Positions 1-8,066 of a DNA stretch of 64,000 bases are shown here, one piece after another. Both the position numbers and the translations under genes were made by a program. A model generated the notes under the pieces. It made no database searches and had not been told where the DNA came from. It saw nothing but the letters and a program-made list of their open reading frames with translations. The stretch covers positions 3,615,001-3,679,000 of the forward strand of contig NZ_CP119422.1 in NCBI RefSeq assembly GCF_030506285.1, written 5' to 3'. Positions within the stretch are counted from its first letter, which is position 1. Each line of letters opens with the position of its first letter. Source of the DNA: Catalinimonas niigatensis. Its GTDB lineage: Bacteria; Bacteroidota; Bacteroidia; Cytophagales; Cyclobacteriaceae.

Positions 1-262
1 GAAAAAGTTTTTTCTTTCCATACCGGTTGAAAGCTCAATTTAAACCATGATATACTTTTTAGTCTGATTATTTGACTCAGGGCACAAAATGCTTTATAGT
101 TATGAAACAGAAGAATCCTACACTTTTGAAAACTGGAGGGTAGAGGAACTGAATGAAAAGTTCATGCAGATTAGAGTAGATAAAGTCTTTGAAGAGCAAG
201 CATATACTTTTACCTTTAGGTTAGTGGATATTTCGGTAATACGCCCGTTTTATCTAGGTTAG
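1..262 (+). repeat. Degenerate repeat element, copy A (coding relic)
   Basis: This stretch is clearly similar to 31340-31580: both contain versions of 'gactcag.gcacaaaat', 'cacttttgaaaa' and 'cctttgaagagca'. A 57-codon open frame (89-262) reads through residues such as FENWRVEELNEKF and VDKVFEEQAYTF. In the second copy the upstream half of the same protein is readable (SFYTVEGKARYFLVSLFDSE) while its downstream half is broken. The two copies together suggest one ancestral small protein that has decayed at both sites. I do not recognise the protein. It may be cut by the window edge. Confidence 0.5.
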
Positions 263-288
263 TTATAAGAATTGAAATATTCGCATAA

Positions 289-545
289 TTTTAAATCGTA
301 TTTGATAAACCTGTCCTTATCCTGAAGATCACAAAGTGAAGCTGATGATATCTTTGTGCAAATCGGGAAGGTGACACATGAAGATTCTTCTTGAATAATC
401 TTGAAAAGTAGGAATGATCCTCATACCAAGATAGTCTGTCACTTCAACGACAATAGTATTTGAATGGGATAGCATCCTTTGTGCTTCAAGAAGAACTCTT
501 TCTGTAATTAGAATATATGTCCGAATAATCCCTGAAATAGCGCCA
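289..545 (-). pseudogene. AraC-family regulator, C-terminal HTH relic with frameshift
   Basis: Reading the minus strand from about 545 gives ITERVLLEAQRMLSHSN followed by a weak match to the second AraC helix-turn-helix. The next frame then continues with EDHSYFSRLFKKNLHVSPSR. These are the two halves of the standard AraC C-terminal signature (I.ERvLLEAqrlL, then D.SYFSRlFKK..g.sPs.fR). They lie in different frames, so a single indel near 410-430 has broken the gene. No N-terminal domain is visible upstream of 545 on this strand. It is a dead fragment, not a functional regulator. Confidence 0.6.
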
Positions 546-668
546 TTTATCTATATAAAAATTTGACATTTTGCATGTCCTTTATATTTCATAATGGTAT
601 ACATATGAAAGAGAATAGCTTCTGTTTTATCTTGATAGTTAAAATGATGTAAAAAGAACTTCATGAAT

Positions 669-1080
669 ATGATAGAACAAAATCTCTCATTAATGAATGG
701 AAAATCCAAAAAGCCCATGCTACAAAGCATGATGCAGTGTAAATGTTCTATTTGTACAGGAGATGTTTAAAACCAAAGCAACTAACCTTAGTAAATTTAA
801 TGAAATAAAGCCTGCCTGCGATGTGTGTGCATTCCGTTTCATGCCAGAATCTGGTTTTTACCAGTTATCACTTTATTTCACTTATGCGGTATATGTAGCC
901 TTTTTTGTGATTTTCGGTGTTGCTACTTGTTATCTACTGAATGATCCTCCTTTGTGGGTGTATTATGTTGCCGTTATTCTTCCTACTATCATTGCTACTC
1001 CCTGGAGCCTGAGGTATTCCAAAGTAGTCATGCTGTATGTATTTGGGAATGTGTGGCCTTTTAAAGAGAGTGGACTGTGA
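669..1080 (+). pseudogene. DUF983 family protein gene, frameshifted
   Basis: DUF983 proteins are small two-helix membrane proteins with two CxxC motifs, often next to cytochrome c oxidase assembly genes. The first CxxC part (MMQCKCSICTGD) is in the frame starting at 669. The second part (CDVCAFRFMPESGFY, then two hydrophobic segments) is in the frame starting at 763. The frames differ by one base at about 757-765, exactly where the family would read CxxCxxGxLF. The protein would be about 135 residues if repaired. This is either a real frameshift or a sequencing error. The SURF1 fragment just downstream is also broken, which favours real decay. Confidence 0.65.
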
Positions 1081-1086
1081 CATATC

Positions 1087-1250
1087 ATGTCGTACAAAAG
1101 GAAGATTACTGCTATAGCCTATTTTGTTCTCTCTGCTATGGTGGAATCATTAGGAGAAGCATTCCATTCTTACGTGAAAAGAGGAATTTAGCTCATCAAA
1201 TAGTAGGATATCCTATCTTAAAAAGCTGGCTACTACAGAATGCCAACTTT
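1087..1250 (+). pseudogene. SURF1-like N-terminal fragment
   Basis: The frame from 1087 gives a start typical of SURF1 (MSYKRKITAIAYFVLSAM...SLG). An adjacent frame then gives LREKRNLAHQIVG, matching the SURF1 pattern of a first membrane helix, LGxWQ, and R..EKr.li. A frameshift near 1150 separates the two, and the rest of the roughly 230-residue protein is absent because the opposite-strand hemolysin III gene begins at 1271. SURF1 assists haem insertion in cytochrome c oxidase. A DUF983-SURF1 order is a known oxidase-assembly arrangement, so this looks like the remnant of such an operon. The call rests on a short match. Confidence 0.4.
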
Positions 1251-1270
1251 TTTAGGATCAAGCATGCCCT

Positions 1271-1912
1271 TCAATACAACAAGCTCAATACAGAAAAGAA
1301 GTGAAAAGTACTTCCTGCTAATACAAACAGATGCCAAATTCCATGATTATACTTCATCTTATCCTTTACATAAAAAAATGTTCCTAAAGTGTAAAACACT
1401 CCTCCCAATACCAGAAAAGTAAATCCTTGCCCTGACATAAGCAGGTACAAAGGTTTAATCATCAGTACCACTAACCATCCTAATGTAATGTATAGTACAA
1501 TAGAAAAAATCTCTTTCTTACCGGCATAAAAGACTTTCATCAGAATGCCTAATATAGTTGTACACCATACGATACCAAATATGCTCCACCCCAGAGAATT
1601 GTTTAGCATAGCCAAACAGTAGGGAGTATAGGTGCCGGCAATCAAAAGGAAGATGGCCATGTGATCAAATTTCCTGAAGAGCTTCTTCGCCTTCCTATGA
1701 GTAAGGCTGTGATAAAGCGTGGATACGAGATAAAGGATGACCATCATGGCTCCAAAGATGGAGAAACTCACCACGTGCCAGACATTTCCTTTGATGGAAG
1801 CTAGCACCACCAGTATGACCAAAGCTGCAATCGCCAGACAGGCACCTACGCCATGGGTAACTGCATTGAATATTTCCTCTTTCCTGGTGTAAATTTTCTT
1901 TTCCATATTCAT
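1271..1912 (-). CDS. Hemolysin III family / PAQR-type membrane protein
   Basis: A seven-helix inner-membrane protein of the hemolysin III (YqfA/TrhA, PAQR) family, whose bacterial role is poorly defined and linked to membrane-lipid homeostasis. Visible family marks are EEIFNAVTHGVGA near the N-terminus, LYHSLTHRKAKKLFRKFDHMAIFLLIAGTYTP in the middle (quoted in part: FRKFDHMAIF) and GIWHLFVLAGSTFHF at the end. The conserved His and Asp residues form the presumed metal site. The length (about 213 aa) is normal. The frame is open to 1924, but that codon is TTG; ATG at 1912 (or 1906) is preferred. Its 3' end abuts the SURF1 relic. Confidence 0.85.
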   Translation of the reverse strand: MNMEKKIYTRKEEIFNAVTHGVGACLAIAALVILVVLASIKGNVWHVVSFSIFGAMMVILYLVSTLYHSLTHRKAKKLFRKFDHMAIFLLIAGTYTPYCLAMLNNSLGWSIFGIVWCTTILGILMKVFYAGKKEIFSIVLYITLGWLVVLMIKPLYLLMSGQGFTFLVLGGVFYTLGTFFYVKDKMKYNHGIWHLFVLAGSTFHFFSVLSLLY

Positions 1913-2005
1913 ATGATGTATCAATTCTCATGCAACATCTGCATGTCTTTGGAAAATTCTCTTCAGAATAAAAGCTGTTCTTGTATTTTCAGTGTGCGAA
2001 GATTT

Positions 2006-2536
2006 TCAGACTATAGGATTAAGCGTGGCTTCCATCTCAACAAGTTTAGGAAAAAGGATATCGTTCTCCAGATGTATCAACTCCTGACAACAAAAACGCA
2101 TCTCTTCTAATGTGAGACTAACATTCTGATAAAGTACATTGTCTTTCATGTCTATATGTTCCATAAGATCAATCAGCTTGTCAAAATGTATTTTTTCCGA
2201 CTTGTGTTCTGTGTACATCGCATCTATAAACGGGCAGACAGAATAGAATCCTGTTTTTCTTAATCCATTTTGTTTTTTGAGTTCCTGAGTGTATCGTTTT
2301 GCATAAGGCAAAACAGCTATGGCCTCCTTGGATAGATGGGATAATAACGCTTCAGCACACTGCAAATACTGACGTTGTACTTCATGCAACAAAGGATAAG
2401 ACACTCCATACGTCGTCAACAAATCTCTAAGCTCTGTTTTAACCTCTTTCATCATCTGAAGCATATGTTCATGATGGTCTTTGACAAGGTATTGAACAAG
2501 CAGATCTGCCGGCCAGTAATAATATTCTTCTTTCAT
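2006..2536 (-). CDS. Divergent hemerythrin/RIC-like protein lacking the ScdA N-terminal domain
   Basis: A 176-residue paralogue of the RIC/ScdA di-iron proteins that keeps the overall hemerythrin fold: WPADLLVQYLVKDHHEHM, then HLSKEAIAVLP, EHKSEKIHF and HLENDILFPK. It lacks the ScdA_N domain with its CCGGK motif. Two positions that bind iron in the family appear lost. The VHGDHHPEL segment of the neighbouring ric1 is TTYGVSYPLL here. In the final H-x3-E pair the His is replaced by Leu153 (the Glu is kept). The frame runs up to a TTG at 2581; ATG 2536 is preferred. It lies downstream of ric1 on the same strand behind a hairpin. It probably arose by duplication, and its function is unknown. Confidence 0.7.
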   Translation of the reverse strand: MKEEYYYWPADLLVQYLVKDHHEHMLQMMKEVKTELRDLLTTYGVSYPLLHEVQRQYLQCAEALLSHLSKEAIAVLPYAKRYTQELKKQNGLRKTGFYSVCPFIDAMYTEHKSEKIHFDKLIDLMEHIDMKDNVLYQNVSLTLEEMRFCCQELIHLENDILFPKLVEMEATLNPIV

Positions 2537-2616
2537 TTTTCTGATTTGTATAGGATAATTGTTTTCTGCGGAAACAGACAAATCTTTTATAAACTCAGTA
2601 CTCAGGCAAGGCTGAA

Positions 2617-2646
2617 AGGAGGGATTTTACTAATAACATCCCTCCT
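2617..2646 (-). terminator. Hairpin between ric1 and its divergent paralogue
   Basis: AGGAGGGA (2617-2624) pairs perfectly with TCCCTCCT (2639-2646) across a 14-nt loop, about 30 bp after the ric1 stop codon. On the minus strand the stem is followed only by a short T-rich run, so it may be a weak terminator or an attenuating hairpin. Confidence 0.5.
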
Positions 2647-2674
2647 GTTCTACATCAACTCCACTCCCTACCAT

Positions 2675-3412
2675 TTATTCCAGAGTCACTGTATTCAGTT
2701 TCTTCTCCAGTGCAATCACCTGGGGAAAAAGAATATTGTTCTCCAAATGGATATGCGTATGGAGGTCTGACTCGAACTCTTCAAGTTTGGCAAATGTCAC
2801 CTTATAGGTATTGCAGGCATCTGCCGGAGGATTATACTGATCACACAAAGCAGCTATCCTGGCAAATCTATTTCCCTCTGCGTCATGCTCATGCTCCATC
2901 ATGGCAATAGGATTTTCTACTGTACCAAAATGGGGAGCCTCTAAAACACTGCCTATACGCTGAGCTTTTACCAGCTGGCGTATATAGGGAAATAAAATCT
3001 GCTCTTCTTTTTGCATATGCTGCCCCAACTCCTCTGCACACTGGTTAAATAGCTGATATACCTCTATCAGTTCCGGATGGTGATCGCCATGTACTGAGGC
3101 CACTTTGTGAAGATATTGTTGGATGAGCGGGATGTTTTCTTCTACATAGCGGTGGTGTTTTTTTTCAATGTAATCGGCTAAAAGGTCCAGTGGCCAACTG
3201 CTGTAATTTACCACTTCTTCCTGCGTTTGATTGAGCACTTTCAACAGCACCTGCTCTAGTTCTTTTGGATCAATGTTTTTCTTCTCACATGCCTCTTGTA
3301 AAGGCTTTTTGCCACCACAGCAAAAATCAATACCAAATTTTTTGAAAACATCTGCAGTACGGTAATTACGATTTACAATCTGCCCCACGGGTTCTTGCAT
3401 AAGTGTATTCAT
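2675..3412 (-). CDS. ric: Iron-sulfur cluster repair di-iron protein (RIC/ScdA), copy 1
   Basis: A cytoplasmic di-iron protein of the RIC/YtfE/ScdA family, which repairs Fe-S clusters and handles NO under nitrosative stress. The N-terminal ScdA_N domain carries FGIDFCCGGKKPLQEAC (residues about 26-42). The hemerythrin-like domain has the expected ligands: KKHHRY, VHGDHHPEL, HMQKEEQILFP, EHDAEGNRF and HIHLENNILFP. Its 245 residues are slightly longer than the E. coli YtfE-type protein. ATG at 3412 gives MNTLMQEPVGQIVNRNYRTADVF, a normal family start. A Crp/Fnr palindrome lies upstream (3551-3566), so nitrogen-oxide or anaerobic control is likely. Confidence 0.93.
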   Translation of the reverse strand: MNTLMQEPVGQIVNRNYRTADVFKKFGIDFCCGGKKPLQEACEKKNIDPKELEQVLLKVLNQTQEEVVNYSSWPLDLLADYIEKKHHRYVEENIPLIQQYLHKVASVHGDHHPELIEVYQLFNQCAEELGQHMQKEEQILFPYIRQLVKAQRIGSVLEAPHFGTVENPIAMMEHEHDAEGNRFARIAALCDQYNPPADACNTYKVTFAKLEEFESDLHTHIHLENNILFPQVIALEKKLNTVTLE

Positions 3413-3521
3413 GGCTTTGTTGATTAAGGTTAAGAATGAATTATTAAAGATACCCCCACCCTTTAGCCTAAATTATAAACCTGATGCGGGCATATCATCG
3501 TCATGATCATTTTGATGTATG

Positions 3522-3566
3522 CTAAAGTAAAAGCTTGTCTTCAGGAAGTTTATGATCTGAATCATA
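3522..3566 (-). promoter_or_regulatory. Crp/Fnr-site promoter of ric1
   Basis: The palindrome TATGATCTGAATCATA is at 3551-3566. On the minus strand a -7-like element TACTTTAG (complement of 3522-3529) lies 33 bp away centre to centre. This matches the geometry of the four other sites in this window and points to transcription toward ric1 with activator contact near -41.5. The -7 match is imperfect (TTAG instead of TTTG). The 5' leader would be about 105 nt. Confidence 0.65.
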
Positions 3567-3757
3567 TCGCAAAAAATTTGAGATGATTTTTACATACATC
3601 ATGACATCTTCTCCATGCATTACACTGAAAAAGAAATTCATCTCCCGGTAAAACTATACTGCTTAAGTTCTTCAGTTGATAATGGGCTTTATCTTCCAGG
3701 ACTTTTCATTGTGTCGTACATCGTAGCTGTATACCTTTGAGGCTTGAGTACAATGAA

Positions 3758-5038
3758 ATGTTAGAATACAAGCAAAAAAGGCAATATATCAGGATACGCA
3801 ATAGGGTGAATGAGAAACTGGAACTCAATCCTTTTGTGCTAAGTAAACAGTTTTTGTACTGGTTGATCATTGGCCTGATCGGAGGCACCATTGCTGCAGT
3901 CTACTGGATTGCCCTTGAATTTGTTTTGCATGAAAGTATGCAGCTTTCCGGCTGGATACTTATTCCTCTGATGACCGCAGCAGGTTTTTTGGTAGGTCTG
4001 ATCATCCACCGGATAGGTGACCCAGGGGAGATGGATTTGATTGTCAACAATATCCGCTTCAAAGGAGGAAGGTTAGACCCTAAAAGCAATCCTTCCATGT
4101 TGCTTTCTTCCTTCATTGGTATTGCCGCCGGAAGCAGTATAGGTCCTGAAGCTCCACTTGTCCAGGTGACCGGCTCTACGGGTACCTGGCTGGCCAGAAA
4201 GCTTCGGCTGAAGGGAGAAGACTTGCGTTCACTCACCATTGCAGGCATGGCCTCAGGTTTTACAGCCTTGTTTGGTGCTCCCCTGGGTTCCGGTTTTTTT
4301 GCCTTGGAAATCCTGCACCATAAACATATGGTAGAATTTTACCAGGCACTGATTCCCGCCTTCGTCTCCAGTTGTGCTGCTTTTGTGATCTTTATTTTGC
4401 TGACACACATCGGTTACGGTCCTACCTGGATACTGCAGGAGTATGCGTATGGCGGACCCTCAGATTTCTTGTTAGCCGTAGGCGTGGGGGTGCTGGGTTC
4501 TATTGCCGGATGGCTTTTCATTGTTACCTTTCGCTTTTCCAAAGCCTTGTTCTCCAAAATCCAAAAGATCTATGTCAAGACCACGCTGGGTGGTTTCATC
4601 CTGGGCACCATTGCCTGCTTCCTTCCCCTCACCCGTTTCTTTGGACATTATGAAATTACAGATGTTATTGTTGGAGAATATTCCTTACGTTCTCTTTTTA
4701 TCCTTTTGATCTTTAAGATCATCGCCATTGTGGTTTCAGCCACTTCCGGATGGCGTGGTGGCTTTATCATTCCTTTGTTTTTTCTGGGAGCCTGTCTGGG
4801 ACAGATGGTGTTGCTTTTCCTTCCTGACCTTAATGATGGCCTGGTCATTGTAGGGTGTATGGCGGCCATCAATGCCTGCGTGACCAGAACTCCCATCAGT
4901 ACCATCATACTGCTCAGTACCATGACTGGTTTTCATGGTCTCATGCCTATTATGTTTGCCAGCCTGACAGGCTTTTTCCTGGCTCCCAAGGCTCCCTTAA
5001 TTGCCTCACAGTTGAAAAGTGAAAATCCTGAACGCTGA
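3758..5038 (+). CDS. ClC-family chloride channel / anion antiporter
   Basis: A polytopic inner-membrane ClC protein that moves Cl- or a related anion. The gating-glutamate region is present as GSSIGPEAPLVQ (family pattern GxxxGPExP), followed by GMASGFTALFGAPLGSGFFALE, of which FGAPLGS is the classic loop. The C-terminus has SGWRGGFIIPLFFLG and TRTPISTIIL. The early GSGIP selectivity motif is not seen; GDPGEMDLIVNN occupies that area, so ion preference cannot be inferred. No CBS domain. The frame opens at a TTG (3737); ATG 3758 is preferred. It ends 7 bp from the convergent outer-membrane gene. Family members can carry nitrate, which would suit the locus, but that is inference. Confidence 0.85.
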   Translation: MLEYKQKRQYIRIRNRVNEKLELNPFVLSKQFLYWLIIGLIGGTIAAVYWIALEFVLHESMQLSGWILIPLMTAAGFLVGLIIHRIGDPGEMDLIVNNIRFKGGRLDPKSNPSMLLSSFIGIAAGSSIGPEAPLVQVTGSTGTWLARKLRLKGEDLRSLTIAGMASGFTALFGAPLGSGFFALEILHHKHMVEFYQALIPAFVSSCAAFVIFILLTHIGYGPTWILQEYAYGGPSDFLLAVGVGVLGSIAGWLFIVTFRFSKALFSKIQKIYVKTTLGGFILGTIACFLPLTRFFGHYEITDVIVGEYSLRSLFILLIFKIIAIVVSATSGWRGGFIIPLFFLGACLGQMVLLFLPDLNDGLVIVGCMAAINACVTRTPISTIILLSTMTGFHGLMPIMFASLTGFFLAPKAPLIASQLKSENPER

Positions 5039-5045
5039 AATATAC

Positions 5046-6062
5046 TCAGAAAGACGCCTGCCATCCCAGCAGCAAGGTGTTCTGGCTCAACATCTGAATG
5101 CCGTTCAGATGCTGATACAAAGGAATTCCGTATTCCAGCGCCAGGCGGTGACCTTCAAAAAGTCCTTTCCTGATGGTGCAGCTTGTACCCACGAATGCAT
5201 TAACGACTTCATTTCCTGAATTCAAGGCGTTGGAAGCAGGAGACATCATTGGGTCCAGTTCTCTATCCTGCCCGTAGATTTCCCAACGTTTTAAAGCCTG
5301 TAAACGAAGAGAATAACTCAGCCAGTTGTTCTGCTGATACGCCAGCCATCCATCCAGGGAAGCCAGATTTCCCAGGCGATAGGCTCTTGTATTCTCTCCT
5401 GTTCGCAGACGAGCCTGTCCCTGCACGCCATAGACCAGAGATTTACGGATAGCCGTATAAGCAATGGCAGGCATCACATCCCAGGTACCGGAACCTGTCT
5501 GCATCATATAAGGCAGGCAAACATCCACCGTGTGCTGCATATGGTGCATGGTGGAGGTCTTATCAATACTACCTGTTGGAATACTTACTCCCAGGTTCAG
5601 TTGCAGGTTTTGTGTGTGGCTTTTGTATAAGCTGTACAAAGTGGTAAGACTCACATCTCCCAGGCTACTACTGTACATTTCTGATGACATGCCCATACGG
5701 TCAGTCATTTCCATCTGGTTGCTTACATACGGCAGCATGCCCATCAGCGTAAGCTTGTCTGTCACTGCATACATCCCTCCAAGCATATGCATCCACATGT
5801 TCATGCTAGCCGGTACCATCATATACTGTTCAAGAATCGTTTCTTTTTCTATATTTTCTCTCCCAGTCAGATTATCCTGCATATGTATACGCATCAACTG
5901 ATAAGAAAACATCCATGAGCCCTTGCTGTGGGTATGGCTTCCCATTACGCCCAGAGGGGCAAGATTCCCTGTTGTGGCATGCATACATTGCTCCTGTCCG
6001 TGGCTAGCTTCAGGCCACAGGCTGAGCATACACAATACGATCAATAAGACGGCGGCCTTCAT
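5046..6062 (-). CDS. Met/His-rich outer-membrane beta-barrel protein (phenol MetA-like transporter family)
   Basis: A 338-residue secreted protein with a clear signal peptide (VLLIVLCMLSLWPEASHGQ) and a C-terminus ending in alternating hydrophobic residues and Phe, as in outer-membrane barrels. The start of the mature protein, APLGVMGSHTHSKGSWMFSY, is typical of the 'MetA-pathway' barrel family. Methionine and histidine are abundant (MHMLGG, QMEMTDRMGMSSEMY, TSTMHHMQH), which suggests copper or another soft metal. The promoter has the same Crp/Fnr site and -7 element as the nos operon, so it is probably induced with denitrification. Copper supply for NosZ is an attractive role but is inference. 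Confidence 0.65.
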   Translation of the reverse strand: MKAAVLLIVLCMLSLWPEASHGQEQCMHATTGNLAPLGVMGSHTHSKGSWMFSYQLMRIHMQDNLTGRENIEKETILEQYMMVPASMNMWMHMLGGMYAVTDKLTLMGMLPYVSNQMEMTDRMGMSSEMYSSSLGDVSLTTLYSLYKSHTQNLQLNLGVSIPTGSIDKTSTMHHMQHTVDVCLPYMMQTGSGTWDVMPAIAYTAIRKSLVYGVQGQARLRTGENTRAYRLGNLASLDGWLAYQQNNWLSYSLRLQALKRWEIYGQDRELDPMMSPASNALNSGNEVVNAFVGTSCTIRKGLFEGHRLALEYGIPLYQHLNGIQMLSQNTLLLGWQASF

Positions 6063-6106
6063 GTTTTTGGTATTTGGCTATTGAAGAAAAGATTATTTTA
6101 TTTCTA

Positions 6107-6151
6107 CAAAAGTAGATGCCAGTACCCGGAGACTTTATGAGCACAATCATA
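6107..6151 (-). promoter_or_regulatory. Crp/Fnr-site promoter of the outer-membrane protein gene
   Basis: TATGAGCACAATCATA at 6136-6151 matches the TATGATNNNNATCATA consensus at 11 of 12 fixed positions. On the minus strand a perfect -7 element TACTTTTG (complement of 6107-6114) lies 33 bp away centre to centre, the same element and spacing as the nos promoter. Transcription would run toward the gene starting at 6062. Confidence 0.6.
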
Positions 6152-6316
6152 TTGAGCGTAAAATTTATGGTTTTTCTTCCTCCATAACTCCTTACGATCA
6201 ACACCCAACAATCTGTGATTGATGTCGTACACTTTTTATGATGAAGTGTAAGTATTGTAAGTCCGGAGGACAAGGTATTTCCGGCATTACAAATTTTTTA
6301 ACCAAACAAAGTACCT

Positions 6317-6847
6317 ATGCAAATTCTAAGTTTTTTCAAGAAACGACATCTGTCATTGGTATGTGGCATTGCTCTGCTATTAGTAGCATGCGGGGGAGGA
6401 GAATCCGGAGAACAAACCTCAACAAATCAGGAAAAACAGGAGGAAACCCCAAAAGAGCTTTCTCCGGAAGAAGCTTTAGCTAACCCAATGCAGGTCAAAG
6501 GGGTAGGCCCTATCCAGACAATTGATCTTGAGCCTACGATTGATGAGCAGATGGCACAGCAGGGACAGCAAATCTTTGAAGATTATTGTACAGCCTGCCA
6601 CAAAGTAGAAGAAAGGTTTATAGGTCCAGCTGTCAAAGAGGTAACCACCCGCAGAAGTCCTGAGTGGATCATGAATATGATCCTTAACCCGGATGGTATG
6701 GTGAAAGAAGATCCCATCGCCAAGGCTTTGCTGGCTGAATATCTGGCACCAATGGCCAACCAGAACTTAACCGAAGAACAAGCTAGGCAAATCCTGGAAT
6801 ATTTCAGGACACTGAGCGAAGTGGATAGCCTGAATCAGGAATCCTGA
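6317..6847 (+). CDS. Monoheme cytochrome c lipoprotein, nos-type paralogue
   Basis: A 176-residue lipoprotein: signal peptide LSLVCGIALLLVAC with a lipobox Cys, an acidic Glu/Gln-rich linker, then one cytochrome c domain with CTACHK (haem c) and a distal Met expected in LAPMANQN. It is strikingly similar to the cytochrome that heads the nos operon (29514-30041); shared runs include RRSPEWIMNMI and AKALLAEYL.PMANQN. It stands alone between convergent genes with a strong terminator after it. Likely role: periplasmic electron transfer from the quinol pool to nitrogen-oxide reductases. ATG 6317 gives a normal lipoprotein signal. Confidence 0.88.
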   Translation: MQILSFFKKRHLSLVCGIALLLVACGGGESGEQTSTNQEKQEETPKELSPEEALANPMQVKGVGPIQTIDLEPTIDEQMAQQGQQIFEDYCTACHKVEERFIGPAVKEVTTRRSPEWIMNMILNPDGMVKEDPIAKALLAEYLAPMANQNLTEEQARQILEYFRTLSEVDSLNQES

Positions 6848-6951
6848 GGCTTAGTTGGTTTAGCTTTGCTTACTTTTCCTACATGAATGATACAACAGCA
6901 AAGCAACAGAGCGAAAACAATTTCTTTAGCGTAAAGGCTGTTGATCGCTGT

Positions 6952-6994
6952 TAATCTCTATTGTCATTCATCCATCGTTTGACAATAGAGATTA
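6952..6994. terminator. Bidirectional terminator hairpin
   Basis: TAATCTCTATTGTCA (6952-6966) pairs perfectly over 15 bp with TGACAATAGAGATTA (6980-6994) across a 13-nt loop. It lies between two convergent genes and can serve both. Confidence 0.75.
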
Positions 6995-7007
6995 CAAATA
7001 GTTATTT

Positions 7008-8066
7008 TTACTTGGTTTTTAAGCGAGCCATCCCCTTAATCAAGTCAATACACAAACCAAAAAAAGTGAGAAACCAGGCAATCAGCGCTACATAAATAAA
7101 TCCGGTGGGAATAAGTTGCAGATACGATAATTCCAGTGCCTGAGCCAGCCGCCAGGTACAAACTGTATACATACCCAAAGGAAATACCATCCCCCAATAT
7201 TGCGGATGATAAAAAAGAGGAATCTTATTATAAATATGTCGCCATATCCCTAAAATCACAATGATGGGAATCCACCAGGTGCCTGTTACCCAAAAAAACA
7301 GGCTAAAGCCCTTGAGAAAAGGAATAAAACCCAGAAGTCCTGTAGCCTCCTCGATATGAAGAATAAGCGTAGCTCCTGACAAAGTGCTAATGGCTACAGC
7401 GCCCATATTGATCCAGAAGGGAGGCGCAAACTCCTCAGCCCGGATAGGAAAAAAAGTGAGCCTATAAAAAATAAGGACAATCAGAATTATGTACAGCATG
7501 CAACCAAGTAAATAACCGGACAGCGTAAGGAACAGGACTCTTTCCACCGGAAAAGGCAATTGTTCAGCAAGCATTGTTCCCAATATCGATACAGCCTGTG
7601 TTGCTACTATGATAACTAACCAAATACCGTTAATGCCTTTGTCCAATGTGGGCTTTTCTCTTTTTATAGTAATAAGGACAAAGAATGAATAAATCATAAC
7701 TGTCCATACCACCAAAGCAAAAAACCAGAGGACAAGCGCTGGCACATACATATGTTTTATAAGAACATACTGAACTCCTAAAATGCAGGCAGCGGCCACC
7801 AGCGTAAAAAAACCAGCGCCTTTTGCATGTGAATCAAAATCTTCCATAAAGGAAGGGAAGAAAAATAGTATCCGTGATACGAGCATGGACAATAGCACAA
7901 TAAAAGCTATGTTATTGATCCAAAAGAGAATGATACTGATGATAGGAAAGTCTAGCAGATGTGCTGCAATTGAAACAATACCTGTTGACATCACCAAAGC
8001 GAAGTAAGCTGGAAACAAGCTTTTAACCTCTGCTTTGAGTAAAGAAAATATCTTCATAACATTCAT
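7008..8066 (-). CDS. TDT-family (TehA/SLAC1-like) membrane transporter
   Basis: A 352-residue protein with about ten hydrophobic helices. The first helix reads [17 protein letters not shown], the hallmark of the tellurite-resistance/dicarboxylate transporter (TDT) family that includes TehA, malate permeases and the plant anion channel SLAC1. It is divergent from the molybdo-enzyme operon, with 301 bp between starts. TDT and SLAC1-type proteins pass anions, and SLAC1 conducts nitrate, so transport of nitrate or nitrite for the neighbouring enzyme is a reasonable guess; dicarboxylate or sulfite transport remains possible. ATG 8066 and ATG 8057 are both usable starts. Confidence 0.75.
   Translation of the reverse strand: MNVMKIFSLLKAEVKSLFPAYFALVMSTGIVSIAAHLLDFPIISIILFWINNIAFIVLLSMLVSRILFFFPSFMEDFDSHAKGAGFFTLVAAACILGVQYVLIKHMYVPALVLWFFALVVWTVMIYSFFVLITIKREKPTLDKGINGIWLVIIVATQAVSILGTMLAEQLPFPVERVLFLTLSGYLLGCMLYIILIVLIFYRLTFFPIRAEEFAPPFWINMGAVAISTLSGATLILHIEEATGLLGFIPFLKGFSLFFWVTGTWWIPIIVILGIWRHIYNKIPLFYHPQYWGMVFPLGMYTVCTWRLAQALELSYLQLIPTGFIYVALIAWFLTFFGLCIDLIKGMARLKTK

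Noticed and set aside
3490-3512. ATCATCGTCATGAT and neighbouring ATGATCAT near the ric1 promoter
   Set aside because: The half-sites are in inverted orientation relative to the consensus, and the better site at 3551-3566 explains the promoter.
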